Of a stretch of DNA of 64,000 bases, positions 50,243 to 59,154 are shown piece by piece (position 1 is the stretch's first letter; each line of letters opens with the position of its first letter). Below the pieces are notes generated by a model that ran no database searches, was not told where the DNA came from, and saw nothing but the letters and a program-made list of their open reading frames with translations. A program made the translations under genes and the position numbers. This DNA is from Lachnospiraceae bacterium (GTDB lineage: Bacteria > Bacillota > Clostridia > Lachnospirales > Lachnospiraceae), in contig CAJTEW010000002.1 of NCBI GenBank assembly GCA_910575605.1, forward strand, positions 202,990 through 266,989, in the 5' to 3' direction.

Positions 50243-51757
50243 ATGGGGAAAATATTAGAGCTAAAAAATATTAAAAAGAGCTTTGGCTCAGTTAAAGCTA
50301 TCTCTAACGGACAGTTTAATCTTCTGGAAGGAGAGGTGCACTCTGTCATAGGAGAAAATGGAGCAGGAAAATCTACCTTGATGAAGATTCTTGGAGGTGT
50401 TTATGCTCCTGACGAAGGAAGCATTATATATAACGACAGAGAATATTCGTCACTCTCCACAAAAGAGGCGCTGGAATTAGGTATTGGAATAGTTCATCAG
50501 GAGTTTATGCTGATTAATGAGATGACTGTGCTGGAGAACATTATACTTGGAAAAGAGCCGAAAAAAAGCGTTTCCAGAATAGATTTTCATACTGCGAAAG
50601 AAGAAATGAAAACCTTTACAGAAGAGTATGGATTTGACGTGCGTCTGAATAAAAAGGTGATTGATATACCTGTAGGAGAAGCCCAGAGGGTAGAAATAGT
50701 AAAAACACTTTACCGCGGGGCAAAGATTATGATTTTAGACGAGCCGACTGCAGTGCTTACGCCGCAGGAGAGCGAGAAGCTCTTTTCTGTAATAAGAAAG
50801 CTAAAGGAGAGCGGTACAAGCATTATATTTATATCACATAAGCTTCAGGAAGTAATGGAGATAAGCGACCGGATTACGATTATGCGTGCAGGTGAATTTA
50901 TTGCCACAGTAAATAAGTCTGAGACAAATAAAGGTGAACTGGCGAAAATGATGCTCGGGAGAGACTTATTCCATGACACAAACAGAGAAAAAACTTCTCC
51001 TGGAGAGGTCTGTCTTCTGGCAGAGAATATATTTGTTCCAGGTGAAAGAGAGCTGTCTAAAATCAGAGATTTATCCTTTGAAATAAGAAAAGGTGAAATT
51101 CTTGGTGTGGCAGGTGTTGATGGTAATGGGCAGAAGGAATTCACAGAAGCACTGATAGGGTTAAGGCCTGTAGAAGCCGGAAAGATATTATTTCATAATC
51201 AGGATATTACTAACTTGAGTGTAAAGGAGAGGAGAAAGCTCAAAATAGGCTATATACCAGAGGACAGGAACTCTACGGGGCTTTTAAGGGACGGCAGTAT
51301 CATAGATAATTTGATTGCACTAAAAATAAATTTTAAGGATATGGTGAAAAACGGAATCATTAATGTAGCCAATGCTGAGAGCTTTGCTGATGATGCTATG
51401 GAAAAGTTTGACATCCGCCCGCGCAAGAAGAGGCACATATGCCGGAGGCTATCAGGAGGCAATGCCCAGAAGGTTGTTATAGCAAGAGAGCTGTCACAAT
51501 CTCCAGAGCTTCTTATTGCCTGTCAGCCGACAAGAGGTGTAGATATTGGTTCCATAGATGCTATTCACGGACTGTTACGAGAGGCAAGAGATGAAGGTGC
51601 ATCGATTTTGATGATTTCTACAGATCTTGAGGAAGTACTGGCTCTGTCAGACAGGATACTGGTTTTATATGAGGGCAGGATTGCCGGCATTGTAGAAGCC
51701 GATAAGACAGATGAGGAGGAACTCGGACTTCTTATGATGGGAGGTGTACGAAGTTAA
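50243..51757 (+). CDS. nucleoside ABC transporter ATPase (two ABC domains)
   Basis: A 504-residue tandem ATPase from the ATG at 50243. N-terminal domain: Walker A GENGAGKST (35-43), MILDEPTAVLTP Walker B. C-terminal domain: GVDGNGQKE in place of a canonical Walker A, IPEDRNSTGLL, signature LSGGNAQKVVIAREL, and LLIACQPTRGVDIGS. This arrangement, with a degenerate second Walker A, is normal for the RbsA/NupO group. Powers import through the two permeases that follow. Confidence 0.94.
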   Translation: MGKILELKNIKKSFGSVKAISNGQFNLLEGEVHSVIGENGAGKSTLMKILGGVYAPDEGSIIYNDREYSSLSTKEALELGIGIVHQEFMLINEMTVLENIILGKEPKKSVSRIDFHTAKEEMKTFTEEYGFDVRLNKKVIDIPVGEAQRVEIVKTLYRGAKIMILDEPTAVLTPQESEKLFSVIRKLKESGTSIIFISHKLQEVMEISDRITIMRAGEFIATVNKSETNKGELAKMMLGRDLFHDTNREKTSPGEVCLLAENIFVPGERELSKIRDLSFEIRKGEILGVAGVDGNGQKEFTEALIGLRPVEAGKILFHNQDITNLSVKERRKLKIGYIPEDRNSTGLLRDGSIIDNLIALKINFKDMVKNGIINVANAESFADDAMEKFDIRPRKKRHICRRLSGGNAQKVVIARELSQSPELLIACQPTRGVDIGSIDAIHGLLREARDEGASILMISTDLEEVLALSDRILVLYEGRIAGIVEADKTDEEELGLLMMGGVRS

Positions 51758-51758
51758 A

Positions 51759-52811
51759 ATGCAGGAAAATAAAGTAGCGCGTATAAAAAATACACTTATA
51801 TCTATATGCCTTGTATTTATTATCGGTGCGGTATGTATGATGCTGATTGGTTATAATCCGGCAGAGGCGTATAGGGAACTTTTAAAGGGTATGTTTGCCG
51901 GAAGTTTAAATATGGGAACGACTCTTGAAAAATTCACTCCCGTTATACTGACAGGGCTTGCGTTTGTCGTTTCTATGAAAGCCGGTTTTATGAATATGGG
52001 AGTGGAAGGTCAGCTTTCCTTAGGGGCCATTACTGCAGCATGGCTTGGGATAGAACTGCAGGGAATCTTTCCAGGAACTGTGGTTACTCTCATATGTATT
52101 GTGGCTGGCGGGCTTGCAGGAGCAGCATGGAGCTTGATTCCGGCACTTTTACGGGTTTATCTTAATGCAAATGAAATATGTACCACGATATTATTAAATT
52201 ACGTGGCGACATTATTTACCACATATTTGTGCCTATATCCTTTGTATGGCCAGGAAGCAGTTGCACAGACTGCAAAGATTGATAATGAAATATTATTGTC
52301 TTATTTTCTAAAGCCCAGCAAGGCAAATTCGGGAATTGTCATTGCACTTATTTTACTGGTTTGTTTTGCTTTGTTTTACAAAAAAACACGCCTTGGATTT
52401 TTAATAAAGTCAGTTGGAGATAACCCGGGATTTTCAGAATGTATAGGAATCAATACGAAAAAATATATGATTATTGCAGTTTTATTCAGCGGAATGCTTG
52501 GGGGCATTGCCGGATCTATAGAGATATTAGGAGTTTATACGCGCTTTATCAATGGTTTTTCAAATAATATTGCACTTTATGGTATGCTGGCAGCTTTGAT
52601 ATCAGGAGGCAGTTTTTTGGCCCTTCCTTTGTACAGCTTTTTAATTGCGGCATTGAAGGCAGGAGCGCTTGGCATGGAAAGATTTACAGGACTTCCGGAT
52701 TCTCTGATAGACATATTGATTGTACTATTTATATTATTTGTTACTATGAACGGACTATTTGAATTCAGAACGTTTCGGAGGAAGAACAGGAAGGAGGAGG
52801 CTAAAGAATGA
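51759..52811 (+). CDS. nucleoside ABC transporter permease (NupP-type)
   Basis: A 350-residue permease with about eight helices; ATG at 51759 preferred over a GTG 15 bases earlier that lies in the ribosome site. MKAGFMNMGVEGQLSLGAITAAW is the conserved loop of the BPD_transp_2 group, with ICTTILLNYVATLF further on. Its end overlaps the next permease by four bases (ATGA). Works with the BMP lipoprotein and tandem ATPase. Confidence 0.92.
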   Translation: MQENKVARIKNTLISICLVFIIGAVCMMLIGYNPAEAYRELLKGMFAGSLNMGTTLEKFTPVILTGLAFVVSMKAGFMNMGVEGQLSLGAITAAWLGIELQGIFPGTVVTLICIVAGGLAGAAWSLIPALLRVYLNANEICTTILLNYVATLFTTYLCLYPLYGQEAVAQTAKIDNEILLSYFLKPSKANSGIVIALILLVCFALFYKKTRLGFLIKSVGDNPGFSECIGINTKKYMIIAVLFSGMLGGIAGSIEILGVYTRFINGFSNNIALYGMLAALISGGSFLALPLYSFLIAALKAGALGMERFTGLPDSLIDILIVLFILFVTMNGLFEFRTFRRKNRKEEAKE

Positions 52812-53734
52812 GTTTTTGGTCGATTTTTGATATTTCTTTAATTCATGCTACACTCCGCGCCTCCACTCCCGTCATATTTGCCGCATTGGCTGCAGTAGTA
52901 AGTTCGAATGCCGGGATATTAAATGTAGGGATAGAAGGAGGAATGCTGATTGCAGCATTTGCAGCGATAGCGGTAAATTCTGTGACAGGAAGCTGGATTC
53001 TTGGCGTGCTGGCAGCAGTTGCGGCATGCGAGATTTATTCGGCAGTTATTGCAGTGGCACATTTGAAATTTCATGCAGATGTATTTGCGGTAGGAACAAT
53101 TATGAATATTATGTCACTTGGACTGACGAGTTTTTTGCTGGAGATTATTTTTGAGGTGTCAGGTAAATATGTATCGGATTCCGTTCAGATAATTCCGAGC
53201 CTGTCTCTGGATATATTGTCAGGTAATACTGTCCTGGACAGCATATTTAATAATTATTCTATATTTGAAATACTGGCTGTAATAATGATAGCCGTTATAC
53301 ACTTTTTACTTTACCGGACTGTATGGGGACTCCGGGTAAGAGGCGCAGGCCTGCATGATGAAGCGACTCTTACAGCAGGAATTAATCCTGCTGCAAAAAA
53401 ATGGCAGGCGATTTTAGTTTCGGGTGTATTGGTAGGTCTTGGAGGAGCTTATATGTCCACGTCATATGTGAATATGTTTGTGGAGGATATGGTAAGCGGC
53501 CGGGGATTTATGGGACTTGCTGCAATGTTTTTTGGAAAGTCGGAGCCGGTTTTATCTTCTGTGGGATGCCTGATTTTTGGCTTTACAGATTCTGTGGGGG
53601 CGAGACTTCAATATCTGGGTGTATATCCTCAGTTTATCCAGATGATACCTTATGTTGTTACGGTTGTTATCTATGCTGTTTCTATGTACTTTAAAGGAAA
53701 GAAAAATAAAAAAATGAATAGTGCAGTTTCTTAA
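52808..53734 (+). CDS. nucleoside ABC transporter permease (NupQ-type)
   Basis: A 308-residue permease, start overlapping the previous stop. VVSSNAGILNVGIEGGMLIAAF is the conserved loop, with VRGAGLHDEATLTAGINPA and GRGFMGLAAMFFGK as in YufQ/NupQ proteins. Completes the heterodimeric membrane part of the importer. The next gene, a nucleoside phosphorylase, is 35 bases away in the same direction. Confidence 0.93.
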   Translation: MSFWSIFDISLIHATLRASTPVIFAALAAVVSSNAGILNVGIEGGMLIAAFAAIAVNSVTGSWILGVLAAVAACEIYSAVIAVAHLKFHADVFAVGTIMNIMSLGLTSFLLEIIFEVSGKYVSDSVQIIPSLSLDILSGNTVLDSIFNNYSIFEILAVIMIAVIHFLLYRTVWGLRVRGAGLHDEATLTAGINPAAKKWQAILVSGVLVGLGGAYMSTSYVNMFVEDMVSGRGFMGLAAMFFGKSEPVLSSVGCLIFGFTDSVGARLQYLGVYPQFIQMIPYVVTVVIYAVSMYFKGKKNKKMNSAVS

Positions 53735-53769
53735 GTTTAGGGGAATAATAAAAAAGAAAGGAGCTTTTG

Positions 53770-54546
53770 GTGACAGAAGTCACTGAAAAAAATAATATGA
53801 GCAAAGAAAAATTAATACCAATTATTGATATACCTTATAATTCTATAGCACCAAGAGTCATTGTCACAGGAGACCCTTACCGGGCTGAAAAAATAAGTGA
53901 ATTATTGGAAGATGTGACTGTACTTGGAAAAACAAGGGAATACTGGTTCTTTAACGGAACTTATAAAGGCGTCCCAGTAACAATAGCTTCGAATGGCTGT
54001 GGCGCGGCAGGCGCACTTCTGTGCTTTGAAGGCCTTATTCTTGCAGGCGCAAAGGTTATGCTAAGAGTTGGTACAGGAGGCTATCTGCAGGATTACGTTA
54101 AGCAGGGAGATCTGATTGTTGCAACAGCAGCATGCAGAGAAGAAGCAGTTATGGAACAGGTTATCCCGCTGTCATATCCGGCAGTTGCAGACATGGAGGT
54201 AACACAGAATCTGATCTGTGCTGCAAAGGAATCAGGAGCGGATTATCATGTTGGACTGATTGCCACGGGAGGAATTTTTTATCCGGAGTATCTGCCTACA
54301 AACATTCCGATTCTAAAAAGAGCAGGTGTTATCGGATATGAAAATGAAGCCTCCGCATTGTTTACAATCTGCTCCTTAAAGGGAGTAAAGTCTGGTGCAA
54401 TTATGGCTATGGACGGTCCTTGCTTTGAATTTGTAGGTGCGGACGATTTCGACCATTATCCTGAAGCTATTGAACGTGCAAAGGAAAAGCAGTTTGAGAT
54501 TGCATTAAATGCGCTGATTGCTACAAAGACAGAAGCAAAAAGGTAA
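53770..54546 (+). CDS. nucleoside phosphorylase (PNP/UDP family)
   Basis: A 258-residue phosphorylase; GTG at 53770, or TTG three bases earlier, with AAAGGAG before it. VIVTGDPYRAEKISELL, SNGCGAAGALLCFEGL, LRVGTGGYLQ and the late EASALFTICSLKGVKSGAIM match the PNP_UDP_1 fold. It would split an imported nucleoside to base and ribose 1-phosphate in the cytosol, feeding the base to the purine pathway. Specificity (uridine-like or purine) cannot be fixed by eye. Confidence 0.88.
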   Translation: MTEVTEKNNMSKEKLIPIIDIPYNSIAPRVIVTGDPYRAEKISELLEDVTVLGKTREYWFFNGTYKGVPVTIASNGCGAAGALLCFEGLILAGAKVMLRVGTGGYLQDYVKQGDLIVATAACREEAVMEQVIPLSYPAVADMEVTQNLICAAKESGADYHVGLIATGGIFYPEYLPTNIPILKRAGVIGYENEASALFTICSLKGVKSGAIMAMDGPCFEFVGADDFDHYPEAIERAKEKQFEIALNALIATKTEAKR

Positions 54547-54575
54547 TAAAAATATACATGGACAGGAGGAGTCTT

Positions 54576-55610
54576 ATGAGAACAATTGAATGGAAAGAAG
54601 ACAGTATCTATATTATAGACCAGACAAAAATACCAGAACATTATGAGGTAAAATGTCTGAATACGGTAGAAGAAACAATGGATGCAATCTATACTCTTGC
54701 AGTTAGAGGGGCTCCGGCAATAGGGACTGCCGGTGCAATGGCTATCGCATTATACTGCAAAAACCTTGAGCAAAAGACTTTAGAGGCATTCTATGGAGGC
54801 CTTAAGGCAGAAGCAGAAAGAATAATAAAGGTCAGGCCGACTGCGGTAAATCTTAAATGGGCAGTAGAGCAGACTGTAAAATATGCGGAAGATAACACGT
54901 TTGAAAGCTATATGGAGCTCTATAGCGGATTGGTTGGATTTGCAAATAAAATTGCAGATGATGAGGTGGAGAATGCTAAGCGGATTGGAGAATACGGAGC
55001 GAGCCTTGTTCCAGATAAAGGAGCAAACATTCATACACACTGCAGTACAGGGCCGCTGTGTACAGTAGATTACGGCTTAGGCATGGGTGCAGTATATACT
55101 GCAATGAAGCAGGGGAAAAAGGTTCATGTGTTTACAGATGAAACAAGGCCCAGGCTGCAGGGAGCCAAGATTAATACGTTTGACCTAAAAAGAATGGGAG
55201 TGCCCTATACATTAATTTGTGACAATACAGCTCCCATGCTTATGAAGCAGGGAAAAATTGACATGGTTTTTATCTCCGCGGACCGTGTTGTAGCAAATGG
55301 AGATGTGGCGGCTAAAATAGGAGTATACGGCGCAGCTATATGCGCCAAAGCACATAACATACCGGTATATTGCTTTGCTCCCACTTCAACACTGGACTTT
55401 GATTTAAAAAGCGGTGATGAGATACATATTGAAGAAAGAAGCTCAGAGGAGGTTCTGAATATTAACGGAGTTTATATTGCTCCGGCAGATACACCGGTGC
55501 TTAATTACGCTTTTGATGTGACACCGGCAGAATACTGGGATGCAATCATTACGGAAAAAGGAATTGCATATCCGCCTTATACGCAGTCCTTGAAAAAATT
55601 TATGGATTAA
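54576..55610 (+). CDS. mtnA: MtnA-like (methylthio)ribose-1-phosphate isomerase
   Basis: A 344-residue protein (ATG at 54576, GGAGGAGTCTT before it) of the MtnA/eIF2B-alpha family. LAVRGAPAIGTAGAMAIAL, IHTHCSTGPLCTVDYGLGMG with the catalytic Cys, and ISADRVVANGDVAAKIG with the catalytic Asp are present. MtnA isomerises methylthioribose 1-phosphate to the ribulose form. Directly after a nucleoside phosphorylase and without other methionine-salvage genes, a role on ribose 1-phosphate or 5-deoxyribose 1-phosphate is possible. A strong terminator ends the operon. Confidence 0.88.
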   Translation: MRTIEWKEDSIYIIDQTKIPEHYEVKCLNTVEETMDAIYTLAVRGAPAIGTAGAMAIALYCKNLEQKTLEAFYGGLKAEAERIIKVRPTAVNLKWAVEQTVKYAEDNTFESYMELYSGLVGFANKIADDEVENAKRIGEYGASLVPDKGANIHTHCSTGPLCTVDYGLGMGAVYTAMKQGKKVHVFTDETRPRLQGAKINTFDLKRMGVPYTLICDNTAPMLMKQGKIDMVFISADRVVANGDVAAKIGVYGAAICAKAHNIPVYCFAPTSTLDFDLKSGDEIHIEERSSEEVLNINGVYIAPADTPVLNYAFDVTPAEYWDAIITEKGIAYPPYTQSLKKFMD

Positions 55611-55616
55611 AAATAA

Positions 55617-55650
55617 TGCCGGGGAATTTTCCCCGGCACTGTTTTTGCTC
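55617..55650 (+). terminator. rho-independent terminator of nucleoside operon
   Basis: TGCCGGGGAA and TTCCCCGGCA pair perfectly, followed by CTGTTTTTG. Lies in the convergent gap to the DUF4317 gene. Confidence 0.88.
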
Positions 55651-55655
55651 TTTTT

Positions 55656-56792
55656 CTATTCTTCTACCTGTTTTCCTGTAATTTCAATTCCATTTACTTC
55701 TAAATGGTCGTCAATAGCAATTACAAGACACCTCCTTGCGTCAATCTCACGTATCTTAACAAGGTCAGAACGTTCAGGATTTACTTTGACGATAACATCC
55801 GGCGTTTCTATCTGGAAGGTTTTAGTACTGGCAATATTAGAGGCAAGTAGTGTGTTTTTTTCACCGACTGCCTCTACAAAATTATCGTCAAAATTTTCAA
55901 GTTTTTCCTCCGGCACGCCGCTTCTTTCTAATAGCCGTTTTACCTCTGGCCTGGAAAGCTCTAAAGGTTCTGGTGCTTCCTTTGACTCTTCCAGCATTTC
56001 ATTGAGATTATCGTGGATACTGCGCACAGTATCATAATCGCAGGTGTCACCCAAAGTATCGGTGATAATAGACTGGAAGGTGGTCTTTTGATCCTTTGCG
56101 GTAAGAGGAATCCGGCTCCCAAGTACATTATCAATAAAATCAGGCTGAAGCTCCTCTGGCTTTTTGGAATAATAAAGGACACTGTGTATATCAGAGGCCC
56201 TGTCCGTGAAAGCAGGGAACAAAAAACCTTTTGCCGGAAGCTCCACAAACCAGTCACGAATACGGTCTTCGATGTTATTTGTTTCAGCATTGTATGTAAG
56301 ACCTGCCTTGGTGAGGTTTACCGGGCAGATGCTGCACATAATGTGCTCATAAACTGTATCCGAGGCATCAAATAATTCTGTTCCGTCAGAGGATTTTCCG
56401 GGAACATCGTACACCGCATGAATCAAGATAATATAATAATTTTCCGGGTAATCGTAGCTTGTGATTACCTTGTCATAAAATTCTTCAATTAATAAATCAT
56501 CCTCAAGCCTACTGTCCCGGAGCTTAAGCAGGAATTCCTGGGAGCCTCCTGAAAGCTCTGCATCAAGGGGAAATTCCATTGGCAAAAGATTTTTTCCAAA
56601 AGTTCCTGACAGTGTATGACGGAAAATGTCAAAATATTTAAAGGCCTCCTCCTCAGGAAGAGATAAAAAGGCCTTTTTCAGCTCGGTTTTCTTCTCCTTT
56701 TCATGGTCCACGTAACAGCCGCATATACGGGTAATCGCGCAGTTTTCTGGTGTGAACTGTTTTCGTATTTCCAGTACTTCTTTTTTATTCAT
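55656..56792 (-). CDS. DUF4317 family protein
   Basis: A 378-residue soluble protein. MNKKEVLEIRKQFTPENCAI at the start and the CGCYVDHEKEKK segment, followed by ITSYDYPENYYIILIHAVYD, match DUF4317, a family I know mainly from Lachnospiraceae, with no established function. It interrupts the nucleoside genes: convergent with the mtnA operon, divergent from ribokinase. AAGGGAGTATAG precedes the ATG. Probably unrelated to the purine system. Confidence 0.8.
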   Translation of the reverse strand: MNKKEVLEIRKQFTPENCAITRICGCYVDHEKEKKTELKKAFLSLPEEEAFKYFDIFRHTLSGTFGKNLLPMEFPLDAELSGGSQEFLLKLRDSRLEDDLLIEEFYDKVITSYDYPENYYIILIHAVYDVPGKSSDGTELFDASDTVYEHIMCSICPVNLTKAGLTYNAETNNIEDRIRDWFVELPAKGFLFPAFTDRASDIHSVLYYSKKPEELQPDFIDNVLGSRIPLTAKDQKTTFQSIITDTLGDTCDYDTVRSIHDNLNEMLEESKEAPEPLELSRPEVKRLLERSGVPEEKLENFDDNFVEAVGEKNTLLASNIASTKTFQIETPDVIVKVNPERSDLVKIREIDARRCLVIAIDDHLEVNGIEITGKQVEE

Positions 56793-57055
56793 ATCTATAC
56801 TCCCTTATTTTTTGTATTTATTAGATTAAAACACCACTATCACAAATCTTAGCACATTGTAAGGGCTTTTACAATACACAGCTGCCGTGTACCGTGGTAT
56901 ACTAGGAACCAGAAGATTCATATCTGTACCGAGTTTGTAGGGCGCACAAGTGCGAGGGAAATGGCAAAAGTATAGACAGAAATAAATAACTATTGAAAAT
57001 ATTATATAAAAGTTTATAATACAAAACATAATATTAAAAAAGGAGATACAGGGCC

Positions 57056-57946
57056 ATGGGAAAAATTGGAGTAGTTGGAAGTATCAATATGGATATGACC
57101 GTAAAGGCGGAGAGAATCCCGCTTAAGGGAGAAACTCTTAAAGGATGGGACCTTAAGTACATTCCCGGCGGAAAAGGAGCGAATCAGGCTGTTGCTATGG
57201 CAAAGCTTGGAGCAGAAGTTGAGATGTTTGGATGTGTCGGAGATGATGCGGCGGGAGAAAGCCTTGTGAAAAACCTTCAGGAGAAGGGCGTCCTGACAAA
57301 ATGCATTAAGACGGTTACAGGAGTGTCGACCGGACTGGCTATGATAACAGTTGGAGAGAATGACAATACCATTGTTGTAGTTGCAGGAACAAATAATTAT
57401 GTAGACACTGACTATGTGAATGAGGTGAAGGATTCCATTCTTGAATGTGAGATTGTCTTGCTTCAGCATGAAATTCCTCAGGAAACCATTGAGTATGTGG
57501 TAGAGCTCTGTGCTAAAAACGGGGTGAAGGTAGTTCTTAATCCGGGGCCGGCAAGACCGGTAAAACAGGAGATTATTGAGAAGGTAACCTATTTGACCCC
57601 GAACGAGCATGAGGCTGTGATTTTGTTTGGAGGGGAGATTTCTTTTGAGGATATGATGAGGAAATATCCAGAGAAGCTTGTAATAACACAAGGCTCCAGG
57701 GGGGTAAGCACCTGTCTTAAGAGCGGGGAGGTTGTACTCGTCCCGGCCAGAAAGGCAGATGTTGTAGATACAACTGGAGCCGGAGATACTTTAAACGGGG
57801 CATTTACTGTAGCTGTTATGGAGGGGAGAAGTATTACAGACGCACTTGCATTTGCAAACACTGCAGCAGGACTGTCTACAGAAAAGTTCGGTGCACAGGG
57901 AGGGATGCCCACATATGACGAAGTAAAGAAGGCGATGGAGAAATAA
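57056..57946 (+). CDS. rbsK: ribokinase
   Basis: A 296-residue PfkB-family kinase. SINMDMTVKAERIPLKGET, PGGKGANQA (37-45), LNPGPARPV and the catalytic TTGAGDTLNGAF (239-250) match ribokinase closely. It phosphorylates ribose to ribose 5-phosphate. It stands after the nucleoside genes and is followed by a damaged rbsD, so it once belonged to a rbsK-rbsD pair. Free ribose would come from nucleoside hydrolysis; with a phosphorylase the link is less direct. Confidence 0.92.
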   Translation: MGKIGVVGSINMDMTVKAERIPLKGETLKGWDLKYIPGGKGANQAVAMAKLGAEVEMFGCVGDDAAGESLVKNLQEKGVLTKCIKTVTGVSTGLAMITVGENDNTIVVVAGTNNYVDTDYVNEVKDSILECEIVLLQHEIPQETIEYVVELCAKNGVKVVLNPGPARPVKQEIIEKVTYLTPNEHEAVILFGGEISFEDMMRKYPEKLVITQGSRGVSTCLKSGEVVLVPARKADVVDTTGAGDTLNGAFTVAVMEGRSITDALAFANTAAGLSTEKFGAQGGMPTYDEVKKAMEK

Positions 57947-57950
57947 AAAA

Positions 57951-58167
57951 TGAAAAGGTGGTCCTGGCAGATGAAATTCGGGAAAAAAATCCGAAGATTC
58001 ATGAGGAAATTAAGACTCTTATAAATGAAATGGATACAGTATGCAAGACCCAGTATGTATCCCATGTGGAGCTGAAGGAGCAGACAAAGAATTGTAAGGC
58101 AGTTATCCGGACAGGAGAAACAACACCATATGCAAACATTATCCTGCAGTCCGCATGTTTATTTTAG
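57951..58167 (+). pseudogene. rbsD: truncated D-ribose pyranase (rbsD) remnant
   Basis: A GTG at 57958 opens a 69-residue frame whose sequence (VLADEIREKNPKIHEEIK, VELKEQTKNCKAVIRTGETT, PYANIILQSACLF) is the C-terminal half of RbsD. The N-terminal half, with the catalytic His near residue 20 of intact RbsD (about 130 residues), is absent. An ATGAAAAGG right after the rbsK stop looks like the original start now joined out of frame to the second half by an internal deletion. Not expected to be functional. Confidence 0.75.
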
Positions 58168-58236
58168 TACCTGCCTATCAGGAAGTCCGGGGCTCTGTGC
58201 GAAATGGAGAGCTTCGGACTTCCTCTTTCTATATAC

Positions 58237-59154
58237 TTAAAACTGGTTATGCACTGGCGTATCTGCATGAGATAAAGAGAAGCTGCTTAAAGGAAGAGGA
58301 TCAGCCATTTCCTCCCGCGCTACGTACAGCGTGCGGTCAGGCCGGGTAAGGAGTGTCCATTTTACCAGCGTGAGATGTAAGCGGCTGATTTCAATACAGG
58401 TGACAGAATAAGGATGCACGCAGCTTCCAGTATTGCAAAAGGGAGAATCGGGCGTTCCAAGCATAGGGCGGTGAGTGTGGCCGGTGATAAGAAGAACTTC
58501 TTTTTCCTTTGCCCAGCTGACACCGGCCCTTTCTACCTTTTTCTTCTTTGTATTATTCTTTGCGGCGCTTGTAGGATCTAGAAAGCCTACATTTTCAAGA
58601 GGCTTCCAGAGATACCGGACGAGAAAGCGGGAAAGGCGCCAGAGCACGCTGTTAAGAAAATCTGCCTGATGGCCGTGGGTGAGATAAAGATCAGGGCCGC
58701 CGTCCTTTCTTTTTAATATGAGTCCCTCATGGAAAGTGATGCCTGGAAACAGGGGCTTACATCCGCAGGTGCAGCATGGAAAATCCATGCTGCATTTTCG
58801 GGCAAAGCGGGGAGATTTTTTAACCATATCGTGATTGCCGTAGAGCATATGCAGGCATCCCTTTTTATAAAATCTAGATAGGAGAGAGAAAACGTCGTCA
58901 TGTATTTCTTTTATCTGTTCCAGAGAGCGGTTTTCCCACAGTTCATCTCCGTCACCCAGCTCAATATAGGTGAAATTTCTTTCTAAATAATACTGGAGAG
59001 CGGCAAAATACAGGTGTTGATTTTTAAGGAAATTATCGCCGGAGGTTCCTGTACCTCTGTGGCAGTCGCTGAACAGGACAAATCTAGAGTGTTCCAAGAG
59101 GGGAAGCGACGGTGCATATTCGAAAGCACGGTTAAGGCGGGAATCAGCACTCAT
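58237..59154 (-). CDS. calcineurin-like metallophosphoesterase
   Basis: A 305-residue phosphoesterase. The metal motifs are in order: D30-C-H32 in LFSDCHRG, GDGDE (67-71), GNHD (106-109), THGHQADF and GHTHRP. This matches calcineurin-like enzymes acting on nucleotides, lipids or proteins; a cysteine-rich insertion FPCCTCGCKP at about 125-135 is unusual. It overlaps the end of the DUF4474 gene upstream by 11 bases, so the two are cotranscribed. Substrate unknown. Confidence 0.88.
   Translation of the reverse strand: MSADSRLNRAFEYAPSLPLLEHSRFVLFSDCHRGTGTSGDNFLKNQHLYFAALQYYLERNFTYIELGDGDELWENRSLEQIKEIHDDVFSLLSRFYKKGCLHMLYGNHDMVKKSPRFARKCSMDFPCCTCGCKPLFPGITFHEGLILKRKDGGPDLYLTHGHQADFLNSVLWRLSRFLVRYLWKPLENVGFLDPTSAAKNNTKKKKVERAGVSWAKEKEVLLITGHTHRPMLGTPDSPFCNTGSCVHPYSVTCIEISRLHLTLVKWTLLTRPDRTLYVAREEMADPLPLSSFSLSHADTPVHNQF

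Noticed and set aside
57014-57691. 225-codon minus-strand frame opposite rbsK
   Set aside because: Shadow of ribokinase; unlikely composition and no start signal.
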